Source: Tremella fuciformis (lineage: Eukaryota; Basidiomycota; Tremellomycetes; Tremellales; Tremellaceae). From it: a stretch of 64,000 nt of DNA. This document shows positions 23,315 through 32,900 of the stretch, piece by piece. The notes beneath the pieces were generated by a model, which saw only the letters and a program-made list of their open reading frames with translations, was not told the DNA's origin and ran no database searches. Position 1 is the first letter of the stretch. Each line of letters begins with the position of its first letter. The position numbers and the translations under genes were made by a program. The stretch lies in assembly GCA_032768795.1 (NCBI GenBank), contig CP136495.1, positions 1,738,501-1,802,500 of the forward strand, written 5' to 3'.

Positions 23315-24049
23315 TCAGGTCTCAGTGGTTGCCGAAAGGCTCTCAGTTGGGCGCATCTGGCACCAGTAGTACTCGCGCATGACCTGCGTGACTGCAGTCA
23401 GCTGTGCGTGGATTCTGTCATTCGCTTTTCGCAGTTGAGGCACCGGGTCGGCATTTCCAGCGGCACCATCTCCGACCGGACGGCATTTGTGCATCTCCTT
23501 GTCCGTGTGTGTGAGCAAGGCCAGCACATTTTCGGGTGTCATGACCGAGAAAGGGGCGTTCCAGATATCCGTCAGGTAAGCCGAAGCTGTGCACAATCCC
23601 ACCAGACGCCACTCTTCTTCGGCCGCGGGCGTATATCGTGACCTCGCGGATGCCGATGCAGAGCCTGTGTAAAGGCATGGAGTCCCAGAACGTGAACACG
23701 CGCCACAACCGTCACTCGTAGACAGCGAAGTGGTTCGTTGGCTATCCGCTTGTAGCCTCTGTGTTCCGGCTGAACGAGCCTCTGCAAGGAGACATGGGAC
23801 TTGCTGATGAGCTTTGTGCCTTCCCGGACACGGTACAGTATGAATATTTCTGTACTCACTACACAAGCGCTTCATTGTTTTTCCATCCTCAAACCACTGA
23901 CCTTGCTGCAATTTCGTGAAGATGGTATCCAAGTCCCCCCTCAGGGTCCCCACTGATCCTACAATTGTCTTGAGGGTCTGGTGGTCCTCGTCCCACACGT
24001 CGTCCAGACCAGTGTTGGCGCGCATGAGAAGCTTATCAACTACTGACAT
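23315..24049 (-). CDS. Orphan cluster family member G, 218 aa
   Basis: Two exons, 24049-23860 and 23781-23315, join in frame to 657 nt with the cluster's phase-1 intron. The chosen start MSVVDKLLMRANTGLDDVWD fits the size of the other first exons; an in-frame ATG at 24181 would add 44 residues. Exon 1 ends LQQGQWFEDGKTMKRLC, matching the pre-intron motif in position and spacing. Exon 2 contains CGACSRSGTPCLYTGSASA, then EEEWRLVGLCTASAYLTDIW, LALLTHTDKEMHKC and a helical end (LRKANDRIHAQLTAVTQVM). It is the outermost and most diverged member. Function unknown. Confidence 0.58.
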   Translation of the reverse strand: MSVVDKLLMRANTGLDDVWDEDHQTLKTIVGSVGTLRGDLDTIFTKLQQGQWFEDGKTMKRLCSEYRNIHTVPCPGRHKAHQQVPCLLAEARSAGTQRLQADSQRTTSLSTSDGCGACSRSGTPCLYTGSASASARSRYTPAAEEEWRLVGLCTASAYLTDIWNAPFSVMTPENVLALLTHTDKEMHKCRPVGDGAAGNADPVPQLRKANDRIHAQLTAVTQVMREYYWCQMRPTESLSATTET

Positions 24050-24599
24050 AACGCCGTAGTTCTCGATGAGCTTGCGGGGTTGAATAGGAAGTGAAGTCTG
24101 CGGGAGGAGTTGAAAGACGCGACTGAGGAGAAATCGACAAGCTGAGGTTGCTGTTTTACTGCACACCTTCACAGAGGGCAAGAGGAAGAACCACAGACTG
24201 CTCGCAAGCCTTGCTTCTCAAGTTGCCACCGAAAGGAGTGGTCAGTTGGCTTTCGCGACCCCAGACTTCTGCACTCTCTGATCCGAGGCAGAACGGAGTA
24301 GTTATAGGGCTAGAACGACCTCATGAGGCTCCCTCCTGATCCGAAGTGAAGTGAGCGACATTCAAGCCAGCTGCGCACGGATCGCAAGCTGGGGCGTACA
24401 ACGTTATCCGCGATCTGAGCTTGCTTCCCTCGCCGCACCATATGGCGAGGAAGCTGGAAACACCGTATTTACCCGTCCAGAAGGACGTCCGGCTGACGCC
24501 GTGAGTGTCATGAGCTGGGGTCTGAACACCGCTCTCCTCAAAAGTCGGTCTGGACCAGCTTCCGAGCAACAACTCCCCTAAGAGCGGAGGTGGAGGATA

Positions 24600-25190
24600 A
24601 GGCGCTTCTCATCGATGCCGCTGTTCACATCATCACCCACGGTCAGACGAAGTCCAATTGCAATGAAGCCGTCGGCATTGCCAGAATGTATGGCGTTGTC
24701 GAGAACGCCTTCAGCCACGATTGGATCGATGTGGGCCCATACCTGCGGAATCGCCCAGAGACAACTCGCCCCGGATTGTTCGCGAACAACATGGCGGCCG
24801 ACTTTGTCAAACGTCCGCGAGCTAACGGACTCTTCCAAGAAGGCATCATTGCTTCTATCACCGTTTAGACATGCGAAGCCATCACTCAGGCGTTCGAGCT
24901 GTTCGTCATCCCCCAAAACGGCTATCTATACGCGATCTTCGTCTGTGGCGGCGGCGTGAACAACCCGCATATCATGGCCGTCTTGAAGCAACTGCCTCCC
25001 GGCATCTCGTGTTAGATTTACACTATGTGTCAGGCATGCCTGCCGAGGCCATGATTTTTGCTCTTTGGGATTTATTGTGTGGGGCATTGAAATACTGGGG
25101 AAGATCACTCCCAGGCCGAATCATGGTGCTCTTCTCAGAGCGATCTGTGCGGAGGAGAGTGGCAGGATCGTGGGCAGAGTCCACGTAGCC
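24600..25190 (+). pseudogene. Remnant of anhydro-N-acetylmuramic acid kinase-like gene
   Basis: The family (AnmK, UPF0075) phosphorylates 1,6-anhydro-N-acetylmuramic acid in bacterial cell-wall recycling; homologues of unclear role occur in many fungi. Three reading frames hold consecutive pieces of the C-terminal part of the family. First comes RPETTRPGLFANNMAADFVK with GLFQEGIIASIT (24750-24868), then AIFVCGGGVNNPHIMAVLKQ (24930-24995), next SGMPAEAMIFALWDLL (25032-25080), and finally LGKITPRPNHGALL (25095-25135). The CGGG.NP, GMP..A..FA and LGKITPG-like motifs fall in the right order, but at least three frameshifts or stops separate them and the N-terminal ATPase part is missing. It is a decayed relic at the edge of the transposon block. 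Confidence 0.72.
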
Positions 25191-25872
25191 AGTATAGTTC
25201 CTCGGACGAGGACATGCCACTTTCTTGGCTGTCCAGTACGCCTCGTCAATTGTGCTAGCAGACCCAGATTTCTTCCATGAGTCCACCATGGAGATGCTCT
25301 AGCGCCGTGAGCCCGTCCCGCATCTAGGATCCTGATGTGCGGCGCCCTGGCTCGCCCTCTAGATTCGACCCCATTGAATGGCCGGCTGAAGAGTCTGGAA
25401 ATGCCCACTGCCACTGACAGCCTGGACAGACTAATTCATCCGCTGCATACTCCATCGACTTGTTCTCTGTCGTTGTAGATGGGTATACTGTCACTGACAC
25501 CATCAGTCCGCATCAATGGACACACAGTCCCCCTTTCACAGACGGGTATAACCACAGGTAGCGATCACTCCCACCGGGAAGCGTGACCGGGTTCAAGCGA
25601 CATGTGCCATTAGCCTTGGACTGTTCTGCTCAAACCAACAGCCAAACTTACATTTCATGGGGAGACCGAAGTGCAGCGCACGTTTGGCCCCGTTCACCCC
25701 TCCTTGACGCGCACATTGTCAGGCCGAAACACACAATGCACCTCTGCTCGTCTCCCTCGTTGTGGTGTTTGGGCGTAAGGAAATGCATCTCGGCCTGCCT
25801 CCCAAGCGGAGTGCGCCAGCTTGCGGTGCAAGGTTGGCGCGTAACTGGCCGGATGCCGCCCAAACGAAGCGG
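25191..25872. other. Non-coding stretch at the 3' end of the DIRS-like element
   Basis: About 680 bp between the kinase relic and the recombinase stop codon. The 3' terminus of the minus-strand DIRS-like element should lie in here. I looked for sequence shared with 39597-39850 (the 5' side), expected for split direct or inverted repeats, and found none by eye, so the boundary stays undefined. Confidence 0.35.
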
Positions 25873-26976
25873 TTATACGAGGGATGGACGCCAGACGTCG
25901 CCGGGCTGCGGAATTCCCGAGGCCGGCAGCGTGGAACGTGCCGGGTCGGTGTTGAGGAACCGACGGCCGATGGCGGCGGTGCGGTTTGGCCCTGCGTCAA
26001 TGTACAGGCGGTAGCAGTCGCTGTTCCACCTGCCCAGCGTCTTGATGTCGGTTGCGGACATGCCCACCGAAGCAGCCCAGGTTGCGGCCCCGCGCCGGAA
26101 CGAGTGGCCCGAGAACAGCGCGGATGCGTGGCCACTGTTCGAGAGGGCCCGGTTGAGCAACTTGCAGACGTCGACCCGTCTGAAGGGAGAACGTTGGAGG
26201 TCAAAGAGCGGTGCGGTTGCGTCCTCCGGGCGTGCGGCGAACCAGGCGCGAAGGGCGCGGCGAGGACATACGTCCGGCGGCCCTTCCGGGATCACCACCG
26301 TGACGCCTTGGCGGAACGGGTCGGTCTTGGAGGCCGGGATTGTCAGGCGCCAGTCACCGACCTCCGGGATGATGACGCTGTCGCGGCGGAGGTCGAAGCG
26401 AGGGTCGAACTTGTCGTACGTGAGCTCGCCCATCCTCATGAAGCAGGCAAAGGCAAGGCAGAAAGCCGCCACCAAGGCCGCCGCATTGCCGGGGCCGCCG
26501 TAGGTGGTAGGGTGGTCTCGGATGTGTCGCACGATGCGACGCAGCACCGGGAGGGTGATTGGGAGGGGCTGGCGGCGGGAGACCACTCCGTGGAAGCGGT
26601 TGGCGCCGGCGATGACTCGCTCTAGGCGGGGCGTCGCGATGCCCGAAGCATCCAAGCCGAGGTCGGTGTGCCAGGACACCAGCGCCGCAACCTTCCTCTT
26701 GAGTGTCTTCTTGGAGAGCCCTTTGTCCCCGGCGATCCGCCGAGCCTCCGAAGCTATCCACGCCTCCACTTGATCCGTTCAGGCCGGCCAGGCGGTGGGC
26801 CAACCCCGCAGGCGGCAGAAACGCTTGAAGGAGCGGACCGCCGCGTTGTACGAGGCGCGGGTCGCTCCGGAGATGCTGTACCAGAGGTAGGTGGCCGCCA
26901 GAGCGTCCCCGCCGACGTCCCTGTGCCAGTCGCACGGTGGGGGTTCTAGGCGACCCCGGGCTGGTTCGGGAAGCAA
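25873..26976 (-). pseudogene. Tyrosine recombinase of the DIRS-like element, one in-frame stop
   Basis: The enzyme would integrate circular DNA copies of the element by site-specific recombination. The catalytic domain has MRMGELTYDKFDP (first catalytic Arg region), the H-x-x-R box in FSGHSFRRGAATWAA, and LGRWNSDCYRLYI with the nucleophilic Tyr. The N-terminal SAM-like helical domain includes ATRASYNAAVRSFKRFCRLR. Between WPTAWPA and TDQVEAWIASEA there is a TGA in the same frame (26781-26779 on the minus strand), so the full recombinase is broken by a single nonsense codon. A CGA to TGA change would explain it. The 5' end overlaps the RT/RNase H ORF by about 30 nt in another frame, typical of compact retroelements. 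Confidence 0.85.
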
Positions 26977-27907
26977 GCGTCGGCGTAGGGCATTCGTGGC
27001 GGTGGGAGGTGCGGCGGAGAGTCAGGGATGGTGCCGGTGGGCTCGACACGAGCGTGGGATGGAGGGGGCAGGAGGCGGGTGACGTGTGGGCATTTGGCAA
27101 GCAGGTAGGGCCAGTCAAAGCGGGATAGGGCATCAGCTACATCATTCACGGCACTGGGCACCCAGTCGGGCACGATGGTGACGTGAAGCTCCAGGGCGAG
27201 GGCAAAGATCTCTCTTACGAGGGTCATGGTGGCCTTCTGGTCGCAGCGGCCCGAGCGCAGTGATGCGACGAGGGCCGCGTTGTCGATCTTGAGCATCACC
27301 TCCGCTCCCCTTGCGGTGTCTCCCCATAGGCGCAGCGCCTCCAGGGCGGCTAGCGTTTCCAGGAAGAGGATATCCTTGCCGGCGTGTCTGGCGGGGACGG
27401 TCATGGACATGGCGGCTGTGCAGGCCTCCCGGGGACCCAGGTGCGCGCCCAGGCCTCGGGTGGTGGCTGCATCAGACCAGATCTCCACGCGTGGGCGGTT
27501 CCTTGGGATGATGGTGATGCCATCCCATCGGTCGAGCATGGACCGCCACCAGCGTAGTTCGTCGCCCAGGGCGCCCGCGGTCGAGCGGCTCGCCCAGTCG
27601 TGGGCTGAGGCGTTGGCGGCGTCGTAGATCCGGCGCATGAAGGCCCGGCCCGTGGGGCACACGCGGGACACAAAGTTGAGGAAGCCCGCAAGGGCCTGGA
27701 GTTCGTTGGGGTTGGCGCGAGGGCGCGTCAGGATGCTGTCGAGTTGCCCGCGGAGGCGGTCGAGTTTGGCGGGGCTTAGCCACGCCCGCCCGTCCTGGCT
27801 GTTCACCATGACCCCCAGGATCTCCAACTCGAACCCCGTAGCTGACTTGTTGTCCGAGATTGAGACCCCGAGCGCGTCGCATACGGCTTTGAAGAATGTC
27901 AAGGTTG
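26946..27907 (-). CDS. DIRS-like reverse transcriptase C-terminal part and RNase H
   Basis: Severed 3' portion of the pol gene. It begins right at the LTR insertion point with FFKAVCDALGVSISDNKSAT, then FELEILGVMVNSQDGRAWL (thumb region common to DIRS RTs), and ALAGFLNFVSRVCPTGRAF. The RNase H follows with IWSDAATTRGLGAHLG, LFLETLAALEALRLWG, MLKIDNAALVASL and VNDVADALSRFDW, in which the acidic residues of the active site can be picked out. It ends LPPPRMPYADACFPNQPG. The part upstream lies 8.9 kb away at 36820-37964. Alone it has no start codon of its own that would make sense. Confidence 0.85.
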
Positions 27908-27912
27908 CCTGG
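27908..27912. repeat. Target-site duplication CCTGG, left copy
   Basis: CCTGG directly precedes the left LTR and is repeated directly after the right LTR (36820-36824). A 5-bp duplication is the normal size for Ty3/gypsy integrase. It proves that both LTRs belong to one insertion event. Confidence 0.93.
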
Positions 27913-28684
27913 TGTCAGGAAACCGACACGGCATCCTGACCACGAGACTACCACGAGGCAACTTCCGACGGAAACATCCAAAGGATCCTACGAACCAAAG
28001 AACGTGAGTACGATAGAACCGTCACTATTAGTCACGAATAACTACGACTTGCTCTTGAAAGCGCTAGAACAACCTGGAGAACGATAGAAGGATACGTCTC
28101 AGTCTTCCATCGGCCGAGTTGAGATAGGAACGCACGCAAGGACAAGAGTCAGGTCCACGATAACGGAGGATAGAGTTATCTCACAGTCAGGGCCACGGGG
28201 CGGAGACCGAGGACGATAAGGACGACGACGGGCACGCAAGGAGATTAGATGCAAGCCAGCGCGGAGAGAAGACGATAGAAGAGAAGAGAGACGACGAGAG
28301 AATACTAGAGAGTATTGGGAACGAGTAGAAGCGACTAGGAGAACGATGGAACGATCCACGAAGGACGATGCTAGAAGGATCAGAGTGAGAGCGGGCGAGA
28401 GTCAGCAGATACTTAAGAAGGAAGATCGCAGAGGAAGTTCCTCAGCGATCTAGTTAACTAGTCCTCTAGATAGAACGTCTACTTAGAGAATCGACCGTAC
28501 CAGTGACGAGAGATAGATAAGTGAAGTGAGTCTTGATCGCTCCTCACCCAGCTTGGTTCCACTCTACTCTTGTTCGTTACTATCTGTTACGAATAGTCGT
28601 TAATAGTTAGCAGCTTGAACCGATAGATTGATTTAGGTGAGCTTTAGTTGGATCTAATACAGGTCACCGGGTACAGGTCTGACA
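27913..28684 (+). repeat. Left LTR of the chromovirus
   Basis: 772 bp, TGTCAGGAAACC to GGTCTGACA, with a short terminal inverted match TGTCAG/CTGACA. It is the same length as, and as far as read identical to, the right LTR 8135 bp away. It contains AGCGATCTAGTTA (28444-28456), the complement of the primer-binding site, which would mark the 5' end of the genomic RNA (start of R) if the element self-primes. Confidence 0.95.
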
Positions 28685-28686
28685 GA

Positions 28687-28699
28687 TAACTAGATCGCT
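28687..28699 (+). promoter_or_regulatory. Primer-binding site, probably self-priming
   Basis: TAACTAGATCGCT begins 2 nt after the left LTR, the normal position of a PBS. It is a perfect 13-nt complement of AGCGATCTAGTTA inside the same LTR (28444-28456). In Tf1/sushi-type elements the RNA 5' end folds back and serves as primer, instead of a tRNA. The position and length agree with that mode; no tRNA 3' end match was evident, although I could not search the genome's tRNAs. Confidence 0.7.
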
Positions 28700-28733
28700 C
28701 ATATCCTTCGACAAGCCACCAAATCAAGACGAC

Positions 28734-29978
28734 ATGTCCTCTGCACCTACGACCGGGTACGGCCTTAGGAACCGAGGCGCGACAGGCAATCCCGACGCAG
28801 AGCATGAGCTGATCACTCCTCCCACTGGGACTACCACGGAGGAAGGAGAAGGAGTCCAAGGTACGCCAGGCGTGTACGAGCCAGGCGCTCAAGAAGACAC
28901 GATGGAGTCTACCCAGGATGATGGGCTCTCTTCGATTAGGACCCAACTCGATAAGATTGGTGAGGCACTGTTGCTTTTAAGTCAGAATCAAAGGATGATG
29001 ACTGAGCATCGAGTGAACCAATTCGAGACTAATACGAACAAATCGAACAACAAGGAACCAAAGGTCAACTCTCCGGACGAGTATCAAGGAGAAAGGAACA
29101 AGCTCACCGGATTCCTGACGCAGTGTCAGCTGGTCTTCGACTTACAACCAGCCCGATACGCCACCGACTATGCCAAGATCCGATATATGATATCGTTCTT
29201 TAGGAAGGCGCCACTGCACTCTATTGAGGCGCACTTAGCTAAGGATGTCGACGATCAGCCTAGATGGCTTCACGATTACGGGTTGTTCATCAAACACATC
29301 AAACGAACCTACGGAGACCCAGATGAAGTTCATACAGCCGAACGGAAACTATTAGCGATCCAACAAAAGTCTTCTGTTACGAATTACTTTGCAGAGTTCG
29401 AACAGTTATCATCATTGCTGGATTGGCCCGATTCGGTTCTCATCGCCAAGGCTAGGGAAGGCTTGAAGCCCTCTCTCAAGGACGCCATCGCTACCAAGGT
29501 GGAGGAAATCCCTAAGACCTGGAACGACTTTGTCACGGTGATCACGAGACTTGATGAACGCATGTTCGAGAGGGAACAAGAGAAGAAGAACGAACAAGGA
29601 CGCCCAGAGAGGCATGAACCGCGACAAATAGAAACGAATAGTGGGCGAGTGCGACCAGCTGTTACCAGTTTTAACCGCTCATCAGAAACCAGCACAGTCA
29701 AGAGCACTCAGCCACCGCGTGCGACCACCCCATGGAATGGCAACCCATTCGCAGGCCTAGGTATGCGACCACGCCTGAGTGAGTTCGAGAAGCAGAGACG
29801 AAGGGATTCGGGCTTATGCTTTTCTTGCGGACAGAGTGGTCATCAGGCCAAGGACTGTTCGCAATCGACGCGATCTCAAGGAACGGTGGTCTCTTCCAAT
29901 GCTACGAACACCTACCAGCGTACCACGACCCCTTCTACGAGCTCGCAACAGTCAAAAGTAAGCGCCCCGTCGAATTGA
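28734..29978 (+). CDS. Chromovirus Gag polyprotein, 414 aa
   Basis: Forms the virus-like particle that packages element RNA in the cytoplasm. It starts MSSAPTTGYGLRNRG. The central capsid region resembles the retrotransposon gag domain: KLTGFLTQCQLVFDLQPARY, IRYMISFFRKAPLHSIEAHL, then VHTAERKLLAIQQKSSVTNY and ARLDE-like helices before a charged linker. A zinc knuckle CFSCGQSGHQAKDC (C-x2-C-x4-H-x4-C) lies near residue 361. The frame ends at 29978 inside the pol frame, which is offset by -1. A run TCAAAAG at 29952-29958 near the end could support slippage. Confidence 0.9.
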   Translation: MSSAPTTGYGLRNRGATGNPDAEHELITPPTGTTTEEGEGVQGTPGVYEPGAQEDTMESTQDDGLSSIRTQLDKIGEALLLLSQNQRMMTEHRVNQFETNTNKSNNKEPKVNSPDEYQGERNKLTGFLTQCQLVFDLQPARYATDYAKIRYMISFFRKAPLHSIEAHLAKDVDDQPRWLHDYGLFIKHIKRTYGDPDEVHTAERKLLAIQQKSSVTNYFAEFEQLSSLLDWPDSVLIAKAREGLKPSLKDAIATKVEEIPKTWNDFVTVITRLDERMFEREQEKKNEQGRPERHEPRQIETNSGRVRPAVTSFNRSSETSTVKSTQPPRATTPWNGNPFAGLGMRPRLSEFEKQRRRDSGLCFSCGQSGHQAKDCSQSTRSQGTVVSSNATNTYQRTTTPSTSSQQSKVSAPSN

Positions 29979-32900
29979 GAGGGAGTCGGGGCTCAAACAA
30001 ACCTCTCACTCTAGGTGCGGCATTCGAGAATTATAACGGAACAGAATTTATTGGGGACGAACTACTACCAAAAAGATCAATTGTATGCTACGATAACATG
30101 ACCGAGAATCTACGATTGAGGGTACTCCTAACTGGCGGCCGGGCAAAGCTCCAGTGCGGATTCCCTTCCTTATATTGCCGACAAGGATATCTCTCCAACA
30201 TCCTGTTCGACACTGGAGCCAGCTCCTGCTTTGTCGACTGGAGGTCAGAGATAGCCCAGACCTTAAACCACACCGTGATTGAACGACCCAAACACGTAGT
30301 AATGTTTGATGGACGTACAAGCGCGTTTGGTCTGATTCACACCTATATCGACACGAACATCCAACTTCATCCCGAATATCCCCCAATAGATGTCAAATTG
30401 CTTGTGACGGAATTAAATGGGGCCGACATTGTATTGGGATGGCCGTGGATGGCCGAGAACGGAGTAACCATTGATGCGAGGCATGGATGGGCTGAGTTCC
30501 CGTGCACTCCTGTGGTGAGAAAACCACACAGACGAAAAGGGAAGGCTTACAGGAAGCCCTATGCGTCCGGGACAACCTATCCCAACAACATCGAGATCGC
30601 GGAAAGCGGCAATCGATGGAGACCGATCTCAGTAACCCAGGAAGGATCTGGCGAGGCTGGAATAAGCAACGATGGCGAAGGAGCAACAGAAACGAATAGC
30701 TGCGAAAAAGCGCCAATGGCGGACGATCCTCGTGAAGGGGCTGGGACGGAAGACGGGACTCCCGTACTCAGTGACCCTTCTACGAGGGATGATGAGTCAA
30801 GCGATGATTCTAGTGGAATCTACGACGACTACAAATACGGCAAGGATGAAGCCGGAACCGATCCGGAGGATTGGACGGCAATCGAAGATTTGCAAGATGT
30901 GACTATTTGGAACAAATGGGGACGAATAGCACTTGAGGAGAAAGAATACGACCAAACAAGGGTAGAGGTGAACGGAGTAACCGCCAGTGAGAGCGACTCG
31001 TACACGACCTTGAACGAGAAGGAACAGTCTTCGGCAAAGGAAAGCAAGATTCCAGAGGCCTACCAAGGATGGGAAGACTTGTTTGAAGAACCGAGTGGGT
31101 CGGCAGCGCTGCCGCCACATCGACCGTACGACCACAGGATAGAACTAAAGGAGGGAGGTAAGCTGCCTCTTGCTCCTCTCTATCAACTATCTCCGAAAGA
31201 AAAGAACGCCTTACACGAATACTTGGAAAAGGAGAAGGCGGAAGGAAAGATATACCATTCGTTATCACCTTATGGATCGCCGGCGTTCTTTGTCCCGAAG
31301 AAAGACGGACGCTTACGACTAGTCGTGGACTATCGCAAGCTAAATGAAGCCACAGTAAATAGCGCCTATCCGTTACCATTAATCTCGCAGATCTTGGCAG
31401 ATCTACGTGACGCACGGTTCTACACGAAGCTGGATTTGGCAGGGGCCTATCAGCTGGTGCGGATGGCTGAAGGACACGAACACCTGACAGCGTTCAGGAC
31501 TATCTTTGGTATGTTCGAGTCCACTGTGATGAGGGATGGCCTAAAAGGGGCTCCCGCAACGTTCCAACATTTTATGAACGATATATTTTCGGAACTAATA
31601 GGGAAAGGTGTCTACGTATATATCGACGACATTCTCATTTACGCGAAAACGGTTGAAGAACTTCGAGCTCTTACCAAGACAGTCTTCGATATACTACGAC
31701 AATGGGAGCTTCGACTAAAAGCAGCAAAATGCGAGTTCGAGAAAGACAGCATTACATTCTTAGGACACAGGGTGTCTGCGGAGGGGATAGCAACCGACGA
31801 AGGACTAACAGAAACTATTAGGAACTTCCCTATCCCGACTACACAGAAGGAACTACGATCTGCGGTGGGTCTTTTCAGTTACTACCGAAGATTTGTACCC
31901 AACTTCTCGGGAATTGCGAGACCTCTCAACAAGTTGATGTCGAAGAAAGCAAGGTTTATTTGGAACGAAGAGGCTGACAAGGCATTTCAGTCGCTGAAAG
32001 GTGCCCTATCATCACCGCCTATTCTCGGGCACTTCGATCCAGAGCTCCCGATAGAGGTACACACGGATGCCTCGGACTTCGCCATTGGGTATGTGATCTA
32101 CCATGTGGATCGCAACACCATGAAGCGAACGGCAATCCATTATGGTTCAGCAAGGCTCAAACCGAATGAGGAGAACTGGACTGTCACCGAGAAAGAACTA
32201 TTCGCAATTATTTATTGCTTACAACATCATCGAGCATATTTCGAGGGCAGCAAATGGCCAATAATCTTTGTTACCGACCATCAGCCCTTGATAGGGTATA
32301 CCATGCCGAAGCAGGTATCAAACAGGGAGGCCAGATGGGCAGAGATCCTGGCTCGCTTCGATCTACGAATAGTGTACACCCCAGGTAAGGGCAACGTGGT
32401 ACCAGACGCCCTGTCGAGACGACCTGACCTGGCAGGGACAAGAGGCGGTGACAGTTACCAAACGGACTCGAAGGTTCGACAGGTGATCGAGACAATCGAT
32501 GCTGAGAACGAATTGGACCAAATAGTGACGAACTTAGAAGAGTCAAAGAAGACAGCTTCAATCGTCGAAGACCAGGAACCCCTTGAAATGTATGGGGTTA
32601 CAACGACCGAATCACCCAGTACAGCAGACCCGAACACGTATGATTGGATCATCGATGGAAGCAGAGTAAGGGAAGGGTATATGAAGGACGAGCAGTGCAG
32701 GCAAGTCATCGAAGGGATTGCCGCACAGAAACCGCTCGAAGATATTAGGAACGAATTGCGACTATCAAGCGATACTAGAGTCGAAATAGACCAACAAGGA
32801 TTCATCCGCATCGACGGCAAAATCTATATCCCAGACTACGATGATTTGAGGTTCAAGATCATAAACTCAAGACACGACACTCCGTTGGCAGGACATCCAG

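Noticed and set aside
12842..24049. Idea that the orphan cluster encodes secreted effectors
   Set aside because: None of the seven proteins has an N-terminal signal peptide or regular cysteine pattern.
25191..25872. Search for terminal repeats of the DIRS-like element
   Set aside because: No sequence shared with 39597-39850 could be found by eye, so no terminal repeat is reported.
25762..26625. 287-codon plus-strand ORF opposite the recombinase
   Set aside because: Antisense shadow of a GC-rich coding sequence; no motif, while the opposite strand has complete recombinase signatures.
26354..27133. 259-codon minus-strand ORF overlapping recombinase and RNase H
   Set aside because: Shadow frame; the catalytic motifs are in the recombinase and RNase H frames, not here.
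28099..28359. Minus-strand ORF of 86 codons in both LTRs (repeated at 36234-36494)
   Set aside because: It is repeated only because the LTRs are identical; composition is Arg/Ser/Leu-biased from the GA-rich LTR and it shows no domain.
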